Origin: Prevotella sp.
GTDB lineage: Bacteria > Bacteroidota > Bacteroidia > Bacteroidales > Bacteroidaceae
Direction of reading: 5' to 3'
DNA: 52,751 bases
NCBI GenBank assembly: GCA_017430675.1
Contig: JAFRMM010000157.1
Span: forward strand, 1 to 52,751
Part shown: in pieces, positions 6,481 through 16,200 of the stretch
Position numbering within the stretch: the stretch's first letter is position 1
Layout of the letters: the number at the start of each line of letters is the position of its first letter
Translations under genes and position numbers: made by a program
Notes under the pieces: model-generated
What the model was told of the DNA's origin: nothing
Databases searched by the model: none
What the model saw: the letters and a program-made list of their open reading frames with translations, nothing else

Positions 6481-8373
6481 ATGGGCAATCAGATATCGCC
6501 GATACAGGCACTGACGCAACAGCGGCTGCTGCTCCAGATGGAGTATGCTGCCGAGAAGGAGACCTTCCGCAAGCAGACCGAGGAGATGGGACTGCAGCGG
6601 AAGGTGAAGCGCGGTGATGCCTGGTTTCCGCTGAAGATGGGGAAGAGTTACTATAACTCGCTGAACCAACTCGTCGTGGAGGTGTTCCGTCAGGGCGACG
6701 ATGACGAGATTGAGCATAACTTCGAGTTCGGACGTCCTGTGGCGTTCTTCAGGATCGACGGCAAGGATAAGATCAAGTATTTCAATTTCACGGGCACCGT
6801 CAGTTATGTCGATGGTGACAGGATGGTGGTGGCCGTGCCTGACAACGGCCAACTCATCGATGTGCAGAGTGCAGAACAGGTAGGTATCCAACTCTTTTTC
6901 GACGAGACGAGTTATAAGACGATGTTCGACGCCCTCGACCGTGTGATCAAGGGGAAGGGACGATTAGGATACCTGAGGGATCTTTTCTATTCCCATCAGA
7001 AGGCGGAGACCTTCTCGTTTGCGTCCCTCCATTTCCCCTATCTGAATCCGACGCAGGAGGACGCCGTGAACAAGGTGCTGCGGGCCAAGGATGTGGCCAT
7101 CGTGCATGGGCCGCCTGGAACGGGCAAGACCACCACGCTCGTGGAGGCCATCTACGAAACCCTGCGCCGTGAGAACCAGGTGCTCGTCTGTGCACAGAGC
7201 AACATGGCCGTCGATTGGATCTCCGAGAAACTCGTCGATCGTGGTGTGAACGTATTAAGAATAGGTAATCCCACGCGCGTGAATGATAAGATGCTCTCGT
7301 TTACCTATGAGCGGCGCTTCGAGTCCCATCCTGACTACGATCAGTTGTGGGCTATCCGTAAGGCTATCCGCGAACTGCGAGGTCATCGGAAACGGGGCGA
7401 CGAGCGATACCACCAGAAGTTAGAGCGCCTGAAGGAACGGGCCACCGAACTGGAGGTGCGCATCAATGCCCAACTTTTCGGTGAGGCGCGGGTGATTGCC
7501 TGTACGTTGGTGGGCTCCGCCAACCGTCTGCTCGATGGGCAGAAGTTCGGCACGTTGTTTATTGACGAGGCGGCTCAGGCCCTCGAGGCTGCCTGTTGGA
7601 TTCCGATAAGGAAGGTGTCGCGGGTGATCCTGGCGGGCGACCATTGTCAGTTGCCGCCGACGGTGAAGAGTTTTGCTGCTTTAAAGGCAGGACTTGGCAA
7701 GACGCTCATGGAGCGTATCGTGGAGAACAAGCCCGAGGTGGTGACACTGTTGAAAGTACAGTACCGCATGAACGAGGAGATCATGCGCTTCTCCTCCGAC
7801 TGGTTCTACGGCAATCAGGTGGAGAGTGCGCCAGAGGTGAAGAACCGCTCCATCCTCGACCTCGACATCCCCATGTCGTGGATAGACACCTCGGAGTTCG
7901 AACTGCCTGAAGACGGCAGTCTGACCTTCAAGGAGGAGTTCGTGGGAGAATCGTTCGGCCGTATCAACAAGGCTGAGGCGGAACTCACGCTGCTGGCCCT
8001 GGAGAACTACTTCAAGAAGATTGGCAAGGAGCGGATATTGGACGAGCGTATCGACGTGGGCATCATCTCTCCCTACCGTGCCCAGGTACAATACCTGCGC
8101 CGCCAGTTGAAGAAGAAGGAGTGGGTGAAGCCTTTCCGCCATCTTATTAGCGTGAACACCGTCGATGGTTTCCAGGGACAGGAGCGCGATGTGATCCTCA
8201 TCTCACTGGTGCGTGCCAACGATGATGGACAGATCGGCTTCCTGCGTGACCTGCGCCGTATGAACGTCGCCATCACCCGTGCCCGCATGAAACTGATCAT
8301 CCTTGGCGATGCCTCCACGATGACCCGCCATCCCTTCTACAAAAAACTCTACGATTACATCGACGCCTTATAA
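6481..8373 (+). CDS. UPF1/IGHMBP2-like superfamily 1 helicase, 630 aa
   Basis: Superfamily 1B motifs appear in order: Walker A GPPGTGKTTT (near residue 210), motif Ia (LVCAQSNMAVD), Walker B FIDEAAQA (near 361), motif III LAGDHCQLPPTV, the Q-rich VDGFQGQERDVILISLVR (near 561) and motif VI RMNVAITRARMKL (near 590). The N-terminal 150 residues form a beta-barrel-type accessory region as in IGHMBP2/Rrp-like AAA_11-AAA_12 helicases. Such bacterial proteins are predicted 5'-3' ATP-dependent DNA/RNA helicases of uncertain physiological role. The gene has its own promoter and ends tail to tail with the nonulosonate operon, overlapping the opposite gene by 19 bp. It looks complete and of normal length. 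Confidence 0.93.
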   Translation: MGNQISPIQALTQQRLLLQMEYAAEKETFRKQTEEMGLQRKVKRGDAWFPLKMGKSYYNSLNQLVVEVFRQGDDDEIEHNFEFGRPVAFFRIDGKDKIKYFNFTGTVSYVDGDRMVVAVPDNGQLIDVQSAEQVGIQLFFDETSYKTMFDALDRVIKGKGRLGYLRDLFYSHQKAETFSFASLHFPYLNPTQEDAVNKVLRAKDVAIVHGPPGTGKTTTLVEAIYETLRRENQVLVCAQSNMAVDWISEKLVDRGVNVLRIGNPTRVNDKMLSFTYERRFESHPDYDQLWAIRKAIRELRGHRKRGDERYHQKLERLKERATELEVRINAQLFGEARVIACTLVGSANRLLDGQKFGTLFIDEAAQALEAACWIPIRKVSRVILAGDHCQLPPTVKSFAALKAGLGKTLMERIVENKPEVVTLLKVQYRMNEEIMRFSSDWFYGNQVESAPEVKNRSILDLDIPMSWIDTSEFELPEDGSLTFKEEFVGESFGRINKAEAELTLLALENYFKKIGKERILDERIDVGIISPYRAQVQYLRRQLKKKEWVKPFRHLISVNTVDGFQGQERDVILISLVRANDDGQIGFLRDLRRMNVAITRARMKLIILGDASTMTRHPFYKKLYDYIDAL

Positions 8374-9647
8374 CTCAACAGGTCGTGGGCGGCCAGTTTG
8401 TTCTTGATGTCTATCAGCAGGTCAATGGGAACGTTGATGATGTTGCTGATGTCTATCAGGTCGTGCGTACCGTCGGCATAGGCGGTGAAGTCTCTGATCA
8501 CATTCACGCTGTCGTGTGACCCGCGGTAACTGATGGTGGGGTAGAGGCCCCGTTTGCCCAGTTGAGGCTCACACTGGCAGGTCATGGCGTAGTGATAGTT
8601 GTTCTCAAGAGCCATGATTACCTTCACCATCACGTCGTAGGCCCCCTGAAGACCCTCTGGAGAAATCAGATCCATATTGTCGGCCGAGGTGTGGTACTCG
8701 GGATACTTCGTGTATAGGCTACGGCAGAAGCCACAGACGGGCAGATTCACACCCGCAGAGCCATACTGCCGCTCGTCTGATCCCCTGTCGAGGAAGGAAT
8801 ATTTCTTATATTCAGGGTAGTGGAACTTGAGCACATTCTGCATGACCCTGTCTGCCAACGTATCACCGTATTTCGTGGCGAGATAGGAATAGGTTCTGTC
8901 GTCGCCAACGCAACTCAGCACGAAGCCCGCCTTGACATGTTTCAAAAGCGCCTCCAGGTTTCTGCTGATATAGGTGATGGCACCGATGGTCTCTGGATTG
9001 ATGACGAAACGGTAGGTATAGCGGCGATTCGGCATCTGCTGCACGTACTTCATCAGTTCCGTCAGGACTACAGGCCCTGACAGATCGTCGTTGGCCATCG
9101 AGGGATGACACAGATAGGAGGTCATCAGGATCTCATCGTCCGTCTGTCCCGGGATGACCAGTTCACCGTAGGTCAGACTGCCGTCTTCGAGTGTACTGTC
9201 TATCACGACGTGGTACTCGTGGTCCGTCATCGTCTGTTTCTGACGCTCTGTCATGCAGAATCCCCAGCGCTCCTTATAATAAGAGGTGACGTAGGGAATC
9301 CAGTTGGGCTGGTCTGGCATGGTATAGACATGCTCCATCAACTCTTCGCGGCTCACCACCTTGTCGATGGGCAGCGAATAGCCCACGATATGGAGGTTCG
9401 AGTCCTTGAAGTCGATCACCTTGTCGCCGTTCAGCCGATAGATGCCACCGCCACGGATGTTCCACTCCTTGGGAACGGTCCAGTCGAAGACCGCCGTACC
9501 TGTGGGCACCTCATGGACCTGGATCTCAGGCACCGCCTCACGGAGCATCCCCAACGACTCCCTGAAGCCGTTGCCTGTGATACTGCGGCAGATGGGGAAC
9601 ATCCTCGCAGCCAGCGCGTACATTGTCTTTCCGTTGTCTGTTCCCAT
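8355..9647 (-). CDS. DUF4910 zinc aminopeptidase-like protein, 430 aa
   Basis: The protein resembles the DUF4910/DUF2172 family, which has an M28-type peptidase fold with a C-terminal winged-helix segment. Visible landmarks are RMFPICRSITGNG at the N terminus, the putative metal-binding SYLCHPSMANDDLSGPVV (His and Asp ligands), and DRGSDERQYGSAGVNLPVC. Members are regularly found in surface-polysaccharide and nonulosonate gene clusters, where an amidase or deacylase role on a sugar intermediate has been supposed but, to my knowledge, not generally shown. It is the last gene of the operon, with a 2-bp gap from the SDR gene. No signal peptide is present, so it is cytoplasmic. Confidence 0.85.
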   Translation of the reverse strand: MGTDNGKTMYALAARMFPICRSITGNGFRESLGMLREAVPEIQVHEVPTGTAVFDWTVPKEWNIRGGGIYRLNGDKVIDFKDSNLHIVGYSLPIDKVVSREELMEHVYTMPDQPNWIPYVTSYYKERWGFCMTERQKQTMTDHEYHVVIDSTLEDGSLTYGELVIPGQTDDEILMTSYLCHPSMANDDLSGPVVLTELMKYVQQMPNRRYTYRFVINPETIGAITYISRNLEALLKHVKAGFVLSCVGDDRTYSYLATKYGDTLADRVMQNVLKFHYPEYKKYSFLDRGSDERQYGSAGVNLPVCGFCRSLYTKYPEYHTSADNMDLISPEGLQGAYDVMVKVIMALENNYHYAMTCQCEPQLGKRGLYPTISYRGSHDSVNVIRDFTAYADGTHDLIDISNIINVPIDLLIDIKNKLAAHDLLSYKASM

Positions 9648-9649
9648 GT

Positions 9650-10432
9650 TTACCAGGCTGTTTGTCCGCCGTCGATCATGATATTCACACCCGTCACGTA
9701 TTTCGAGGCCTCTGAGGAGAGGAAGACCATGGCACCCACCAGATCATCGGGATAGCCGATCCTGCCGAGCATCGTCTTATAGGCCAGTCTGTCCTTGAAC
9801 AGTTTGTTCTCCTGCACGTTCTCATGGGGGAAAGAACCCGGACTGACGCTGTTGGCGCGGATGTTATACTTAGCCAGATACGAGGCACAATACTTCGTCA
9901 GTTCCACCGTGGCAGCCTTGCCGGCACCGTAGTTCGGCGTGCTGTTGAAGGGTGTGTCAAAATAGGTACGGGGGTCAGGAGCACCCACGGCATACAGTGA
10001 GCCGATGTTCACGATGCTGCCGCTCTTGCTCTTCTTCATATAGGGGATGATTTCGCGGATGGTACGGAAGGTGTAGCCGATCGTGCCGTCGATGCCCTTC
10101 TGCCAATAGGCGTCATCCATCGTCTCCACGTCTGTCATCACCCCGGCACCAAGGTTGGCGGCCATGGTGATGAGGTTGTCGATGACACCCGTCTCACCTG
10201 CTGCCTGCTTCAGCGCAGCCTTGATGGCCTCCGTGTCACTCAGGTCGCAGGAGATATAGTGGATGCGCGAGGGTTCGCTGATATCCTCGATCTCAGCGAT
10301 TTTATAGTCGATGACATAGACATCGGCGCCGAAATCAACCATACCTTTGACAATCTCACGGCCCAGATAGCCGCAACCGCCTGTGATCACGGCCTTCCGT
10401 CCTTCGAGGGAAAACATATTCTTATAATCCAT
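9650..10432 (-). CDS. SDR-family NAD(P)-dependent oxidoreductase, 260 aa
   Basis: A Rossmann fold is shown by ITGGCGYLGREIV near the N terminus, the NIGSLYAVG strand with the catalytic serine, and the Tyr-x-x-x-Lys pair in NYGAGKAATVEL. The C terminus MIDGGQTAW is typical of classical short-chain dehydrogenases. In nonulosonate clusters such enzymes (PtmA-like) oxidise or reduce sugar or nonulosonate intermediates. The exact substrate cannot be read from the sequence. It is the penultimate gene of the reverse-strand operon, 13 bp after the Gfo/Idh gene, and presumably works with that enzyme. Confidence 0.88.
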   Translation of the reverse strand: MDYKNMFSLEGRKAVITGGCGYLGREIVKGMVDFGADVYVIDYKIAEIEDISEPSRIHYISCDLSDTEAIKAALKQAAGETGVIDNLITMAANLGAGVMTDVETMDDAYWQKGIDGTIGYTFRTIREIIPYMKKSKSGSIVNIGSLYAVGAPDPRTYFDTPFNSTPNYGAGKAATVELTKYCASYLAKYNIRANSVSPGSFPHENVQENKLFKDRLAYKTMLGRIGYPDDLVGAMVFLSSEASKYVTGVNIMIDGGQTAW

Positions 10433-10445
10433 CGTCGTATATAAT

Positions 10446-11384
10446 TTAAGTTAAACCTTTCGTGATTCTCAGTGTCTCATAAGCCGCCTCGGGGGTGTTG
10501 ATGTTCTCCATCTGACCCTTCGACAGATAGAGGTCCAGGAAGTAGGCCATCTCGTCCTGATAGAAATGGTCGTCGGTCCCGTAGTGCTCCACCTCTTCCT
10601 TGGCTTTCAGTTCACAACTCTGTTTGTTGAAATCGACTACCACGACATCATCCTCGGCGTAGAGTTCCGTCTGACGGTTTCTCACCCTGCCGAAATAGTC
10701 GAGGTGCATCTCCACTACCTTGTCGCCGTATTCGAAGATATAGGTGGCGAGGTCGCAGGCATCCATCTCCAGGTGCGAGAACTTCCCTGCCACGCGGTGC
10801 ACTTTCTGCGGTTTGCCGAAGAGGTCCATCATATAGTCGATCTCGTGCAGCAGATCGACATCCACGCCACCGCCCCTGTCGTTGAAACAGCGGAAACTCT
10901 TGCGGTAGTCCCTGCCGGACTGCCATGAAGGCATATAACTCGAGAAGATGATTCTGGCGGCATACACCCGATGGCTATTGACACATTCCTTCAACTTCTG
11001 CACGTATTTCGTGAAACGGATGGGACAGGCCACATAATACACATCTTCTTTTCTCTTTGGGTGTACTGCCTCGATGGGATAGTCGAGGGTGTCGAAGACA
11101 GGCTTCTCGATGAACATCGAGTCACAGATATCACGATACTTCATGATGTTCTCGTAGTGCGTCTTCGTCTCGTCCGTCACAAACAGGATGTCGTAGTGAC
11201 TGTCCAGATCGGTGTCGCTTCTGACCTCGCGCCTGATCTTCTGGGCGATGGTCTCAGGCAGTACCCTGTCACTATACCGCACGGCATCGATCTCCAGGGG
11301 GATGCCCCTGCTCTGGCAGAGTGCCGTGAAGTTGGTGATATGACGGGAACCGATCGATCCCGTGGCTGTGAATAATACCTTCAT
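10446..11384 (-). CDS. Gfo/Idh/MocA-type oxidoreductase, 312 aa
   Basis: The N-terminal nucleotide-binding segment (TATGSIGSRHITNF) and the signature lysine motif FIEKPVF identify the Gfo/Idh/MocA family. The central RGGGVDVDLLHEIDYMMDLF strand-helix contains the Asp/His pair that shapes the active site in this family. These are NAD(P)-dependent sugar dehydrogenases; in nonulosonate loci homologues (PtmF-like) have been linked to making or decorating the nine-carbon sugar. It is close to its neighbours (4-bp gap from the cytidylyltransferase), so all are probably made from one message. Confidence 0.85.
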   Translation of the reverse strand: MKVLFTATGSIGSRHITNFTALCQSRGIPLEIDAVRYSDRVLPETIAQKIRREVRSDTDLDSHYDILFVTDETKTHYENIMKYRDICDSMFIEKPVFDTLDYPIEAVHPKRKEDVYYVACPIRFTKYVQKLKECVNSHRVYAARIIFSSYMPSWQSGRDYRKSFRCFNDRGGGVDVDLLHEIDYMMDLFGKPQKVHRVAGKFSHLEMDACDLATYIFEYGDKVVEMHLDYFGRVRNRQTELYAEDDVVVVDFNKQSCELKAKEEVEHYGTDDHFYQDEMAYFLDLYLSKGQMENINTPEAAYETLRITKGLT

Positions 11385-11388
11385 GCGA

Positions 11389-12090
11389 TTAGTCCTTTTG
11401 GTGCATTAAGTCGTATTTCATCTCCATCAGTTTCCAGTCCTCCATGGTGTCGATGTCCTGCGACTCCGACTCTGCCAGGATAAAGGGCAGGGTGTGCTCC
11501 GTATAGAGTTTCTGGTCGCGCAGCAGGGCGTAGGTCTTGAAGAGGAAAAACTGGTTACAGTCGTGGTAGATCGGCTGCAGGTCCTGCGAACGGGCATAGT
11601 AGTTTTCAGGGTGCAACTGTTTCAGTTCCCCGTTCTCGTCAATGACGGTAGCCCGCTGTGGGGGGTATGAATACTGCTCTACTGTGCAGATCGACTCTGC
11701 GCCCTTCGTGGTGCTTAACTGTTCGAAGGCCTTTACTAAGTTCGATGGCTTCAGCAGGGGTTGGGTGGCATAGACGGCGAGCACGTACTCAAACGCCATG
11801 CACCGTTTCTGGTATTCGTTGACCACCTCCACGAGTACGGCAGCCACACCAGCGGTGTCATTCGAAGTAGAGGCGTCTCTGAGGAAGGGCACCTTTGCAC
11901 CGTATTGCTTGGCAACCTCGGCGATGACGGGATCGTCTGTGGATACCATGATTTCATCGGCAATGCCACTCTCCTGTACGGCCTTGATGGAGTACGAGAT
12001 GATAGGGGCGCCCTTGAAGTCGGCTATGTTCTTATGGGGAATCCTTTTACTCCCGCCACGGGCAGGAATAATACAAAGACATTTTTTCAT
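11389..12090 (-). CDS. CMP-nonulosonate synthetase (acylneuraminate cytidylyltransferase/PseF-like), 233 aa
   Basis: The CTP-binding signature IIPARGGSKRIPHKNIADF opens the protein, followed by VSTDDPVIAEVAKQYGAKVP and YVLAVYATQPLLKP, matching the NeuA/PseF/LegF family. The enzyme activates a nonulosonic acid to its CMP form for glycosyltransfer, in the cytoplasm. Its length of about 230 residues and overall sequence look closest to the PseF (pseudaminic acid) group, but early pseudaminate genes are absent here, so Kdn- or Neu-type substrates are possible. It directly abuts the phosphatase gene. Confidence 0.9.
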   Translation of the reverse strand: MKKCLCIIPARGGSKRIPHKNIADFKGAPIISYSIKAVQESGIADEIMVSTDDPVIAEVAKQYGAKVPFLRDASTSNDTAGVAAVLVEVVNEYQKRCMAFEYVLAVYATQPLLKPSNLVKAFEQLSTTKGAESICTVEQYSYPPQRATVIDENGELKQLHPENYYARSQDLQPIYHDCNQFFLFKTYALLRDQKLYTEHTLPFILAESESQDIDTMEDWKLMEMKYDLMHQKD

Positions 12091-13607
<1,517 letters not shown>

Positions 13608-13630
13608 ATACATCTTTATAAATATGGCTG

Positions 13631-13656
13631 CAAAGATAGTGTAATTCGCACAAAAC
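13631..13656 (-). promoter_or_regulatory. Promoter of the nonulosonate operon
   Basis: On the reverse strand, TATCTTTG lies at 13638-13631 and TTTTG at 13656-13652. The -7 box begins 31 bp before the ATG codon of the synthase gene. All six genes at 8355-13607 are tightly packed and probably depend on this promoter. Confidence 0.65.
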
Positions 13657-13687
13657 ACCAAATATATTGGATATTCTTTTTGTTAAG

Positions 13688-13763
13688 AACTAAATAAACT
13701 ATTTAATTTAGTTTAAAAACTAAGGCTTTTAGTTGTATATAACGAAAAGTTTTAGTTACTTTG
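13688..13763 (+). promoter_or_regulatory. BlaI/MecI-type operator and promoter
   Basis: Inverted repeats crowd the BlaI promoter: AACTAAAT (13688-13695) with ATTTAGTT (13706-13713), and TTAGTTT (13708-13714) with AAACTAA (13717-13723), plus further TTTTAGTT words up to 13757. A near-consensus -7 box TTACTTTG lies at 13756-13763. Such palindromes are the expected target of the encoded BlaI-like dimer, which suggests autorepression. Confidence 0.55.
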
Positions 13764-13819
13764 CGCCCAGATATTGATAATTGACGCAAAATAGACGGTA
13801 AAACTTAAACCCGGAAACA

Positions 13820-14179
13820 ATGAAGAAACTGACCAACAAGGAAAAGGAAATCATGGATCTGTACTGGAAGTACGGTCCTATGTTCGTTCGCGAGTTGCAG
13901 GAGCATTACGCTGAGCCTCGTCCCCACTTCAATACGCTCTCAACGATCGTCCGTATCCTGGAGCGCGAGGGCTTCCTCGACCACAAGCAGTTTGGCAATA
14001 CCTACCAGTATTACCCCCTCATCACAGAGGCGGAGTACGGACGTAAGTCCATAGCGGGTATTATCAAGAACTACTTCGACGACTCCTATCTCTCTGCCGT
14101 CTCCTCGTTTGTCAAGGAAGAGAAGATCAGTGTAGAAGAACTGCGTGAACTCATCAATCAGATAGAGAATAGCAAATAG
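13820..14179 (+). CDS. BlaI/MecI/CopY-family transcriptional repressor, 119 aa
   Basis: The start MKKLTNKEKEIMDLYWKYGP is typical for the family. A winged helix with LSTIVRILEREGFLDHKQFG (recognition helix and wing) fills residues about 10-75, followed by a C-terminal dimerisation helix region. BlaI repressors bind palindromes as dimers and are inactivated by cleavage signalled through the membrane metallopeptidase BlaR1, encoded next. In Bacteroidetes these pairs are usually not tied to beta-lactamase genes, and none is seen here. Strong palindromes precede the gene. Translation of the next gene begins 29 bp after its stop, across GTCAAAT-like repeats. Confidence 0.93.
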   Translation: MKKLTNKEKEIMDLYWKYGPMFVRELQEHYAEPRPHFNTLSTIVRILEREGFLDHKQFGNTYQYYPLITEAEYGRKSIAGIIKNYFDDSYLSAVSSFVKEEKISVEELRELINQIENSK

Positions 14180-14208
14180 TCAAATAGTTAATTGTCAAAT
14201 CGTCAAAT
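14172..14208 (+). repeat. GTCAAAT-type short repeats between blaI and blaR1 genes
   Basis: GTCAAAT occurs at 14179, 14194 and 14202, with variants at 14172 and 14187, spaced 7-8 bp. They fill the whole gap between the two genes and also contain the first gene's stop codon. Confidence 0.6.
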
Positions 14209-15987
14209 ATGCTAGGTTTTCTGATATACGATGCCAAGGTGGCCGTGCTGATAGCGGTGTTCTATATGTTCTACCGCCTGATGCTGGCCCGCGAGACCTT
14301 CCACAGGGTAAACCGTATCGTGCTGTTGCTCACGGCTGTGGCCTCGTTTGTCCTGCCGCTCTGTGTCATCACGTTCCACGAGACGGTGGTGATGCCCATG
14401 CCTCAGGTATCCGTGGGGGATCTGCAGGTGGTTTCCGCAGAGGTCTCCGATGACACAGTGCCCCTGTGGCAAACCCTGCTGCCTATGGTTTTTATGATAG
14501 GTATGCTGGCGACGCTGGGCCATACCCTGATGTCGATGGTCAGAATCCTCATGCTGATTAGACGAAGCGAGAAGCATCCCCAGGAAGACGGGACGGTGAT
14601 TTGTGTGTCCGGAAACGCAAATCTCTCTCCCTTCAGTTGGATGCACTATATAGTGATGAACCGTAGCGACTACGAAGATCGCAACGAAGCCATTCTCGCC
14701 CATGAACGGGGACATATCCGTCTCAGGCACTCCTGGGACCTGCTCCTCGTCGATACCCTCACCGCCCTCCAGTGGTTCAACCCCGCCATGTGGATGCTGC
14801 GCTCTGACCTCAGGGCCATCCATGAGTACGAGGCCGACGGTGCAGTACTCTCTTTAGGGATTAACGCGCGTCAATATCAATATCTGTTAATCACTAAGGC
14901 CGCGGGCATCGGCGGGTACTCCCTTGCCAACGGCATCAGTCACAGTACCCTCAAAAACCGAATTAATATGATGTTACATAAGAAATCAAACCAGACCAGT
15001 CTGTTGAAACTTTTCGCCCTCGTCCCCATTATGGCTTTAGCCCTTGCAGTCAATGCCGAGAAGGTGCAGGATGTCGTCTATACCGATGCTTTGGAAGTGT
15101 CAGATGCGATAGGCATAGAACAGGAGCAGATTCTTCCAGAAGCAACTGCAGAGGCTGTATCTCAGCCAGAGGAAATGCTGGCAGACGACCAGAAGGTAAT
15201 CATAAAGGTTCATGTTTCAGCGAAAGAAGACGGTAGCCCTGTCGTTGGTGCTATTGCCCAAGTAGCAGGAACCAAGAAAGGCTCTGTAACCGACTTCTCA
15301 GGCAACTTAACACTCGAAGCCAATATCGGCAGTAAGGTAGAGGTGTCCTACATTGGCTACAATACAGAGATCCTCACTGTGAAGAAGGATGCTGTCCTTC
15401 AGGAGTATCAGGTAGTCTTGGCGAAGGAACCGGTAGAGGGAAAAGCCTACGATGTCGTAGATGAGATGCCTGAGTTCCCTGGCGGGCCTTCGGCTATGAT
15501 GGAATACCTGATGAAGAACATCCGTTATCCTAAGGATGCCTTCGATGCTGGCATTCAGGGCCGCGTAATCATTCAATACGTTGTTGGTAAGGATGGTAGT
15601 ATCAGTGATGCCCATGTTGTGAAAGGCATTGCCACGTCTTTGGACGAAGAGGCTCTGCGTGTAGTGAACAGCATGCCGAAGTGGATTCCCGGTAAGCAGA
15701 ATGGTGAGGCCGTCAGTGTGAAATACACGATTCCCGTGACTTTCATTCAGAGTGGTCAGGAAAGTGATAATGCGGAAGTGACAGTTCGTAAAGTGGAAGG
15801 ATATGCCATTGCGGCAGATGAGACACTCTTTATCCTGGATGGTAAGCCTATACCCTCTGAGCAGGTGAAAGAGATTGACCCCTCAACGATATCCAATATG
15901 GAAGTGTTGAAGGACCAGCCCGCCATCGAGAAGTACGGTGAGAAGGCCAAGAACGGTGTCGTCATCATCACCACCAAAAAGAAATAA
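14209..15987 (+). CDS. BlaR1/M56-family sensor peptidase fused to TonB C-terminal domain, 592 aa
   Basis: Several N-terminal membrane segments surround a cytoplasmic M56 zinc-peptidase domain with HERGH (residues 165-169) and downstream EYEAD. After a membrane anchor (LLKLFALVPIMALALAVNAE), the periplasmic part has a carboxypeptidase-regulatory-like domain (about 331-393), a TonB C-terminal domain (about 417-513; EFPGGPSAMMEYLMKNIRYP) and a final TonB-plug-like segment (about 530-592; ILDGKPIPSEQVKEIDPSTI). The family cleaves its BlaI partner after an envelope signal. The added TonB-type domains, known in Bacteroidetes, suggest contact with outer-membrane receptors. A strong hairpin at 16004-16039 follows. 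Confidence 0.9.
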   Translation: MLGFLIYDAKVAVLIAVFYMFYRLMLARETFHRVNRIVLLLTAVASFVLPLCVITFHETVVMPMPQVSVGDLQVVSAEVSDDTVPLWQTLLPMVFMIGMLATLGHTLMSMVRILMLIRRSEKHPQEDGTVICVSGNANLSPFSWMHYIVMNRSDYEDRNEAILAHERGHIRLRHSWDLLLVDTLTALQWFNPAMWMLRSDLRAIHEYEADGAVLSLGINARQYQYLLITKAAGIGGYSLANGISHSTLKNRINMMLHKKSNQTSLLKLFALVPIMALALAVNAEKVQDVVYTDALEVSDAIGIEQEQILPEATAEAVSQPEEMLADDQKVIIKVHVSAKEDGSPVVGAIAQVAGTKKGSVTDFSGNLTLEANIGSKVEVSYIGYNTEILTVKKDAVLQEYQVVLAKEPVEGKAYDVVDEMPEFPGGPSAMMEYLMKNIRYPKDAFDAGIQGRVIIQYVVGKDGSISDAHVVKGIATSLDEEALRVVNSMPKWIPGKQNGEAVSVKYTIPVTFIQSGQESDNAEVTVRKVEGYAIAADETLFILDGKPIPSEQVKEIDPSTISNMEVLKDQPAIEKYGEKAKNGVVIITTKKK

Positions 15988-16003
15988 TACAAACCCTTGG
16001 GTA

Positions 16004-16039
16004 ATAAGTGGCTCTTTTCGCACGATAAGAGCCACTTAT
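16004..16039 (+). terminator. Terminator after blaR1 gene
   Basis: ATAAGTGGCTCTT and AAGAGCCACTTAT form a perfect 13-bp stem with a 10-nt loop, directly after the stop codon. Confidence 0.75.
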
Positions 16040-16141
16040 CTTTGCTAAAGTGCCACGGAATTTTCAATACAAGCCGTTTATTTGAAGATTATAATAAGGC
16101 GATGGCACGATGGTACGTTTTGGAAATTTTGCGTAGTTTTT

Positions 16142-16172
16142 TTTGTGGTTTCAATGAATTGAGTTATCTTTG
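16142..16172 (+). promoter_or_regulatory. Consensus promoter of GNAT-like gene
   Basis: TTTG (16142-16145), a 19-bp spacer and TATCTTTG (16165-16172) match the Bacteroidetes consensus exactly. The ATG is at 16201. Confidence 0.8.
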
Positions 16173-16200
16173 CACACTGAAAGCGAAAAGTGAATCGACG

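Noticed and set aside
14209..15987. Beta-lactam resistance function for the BlaI/BlaR1 pair
   Set aside because: There is no beta-lactamase or PBP gene in the neighbourhood, and the sensor's periplasmic part consists of TonB-type domains instead of a penicillin-binding domain.
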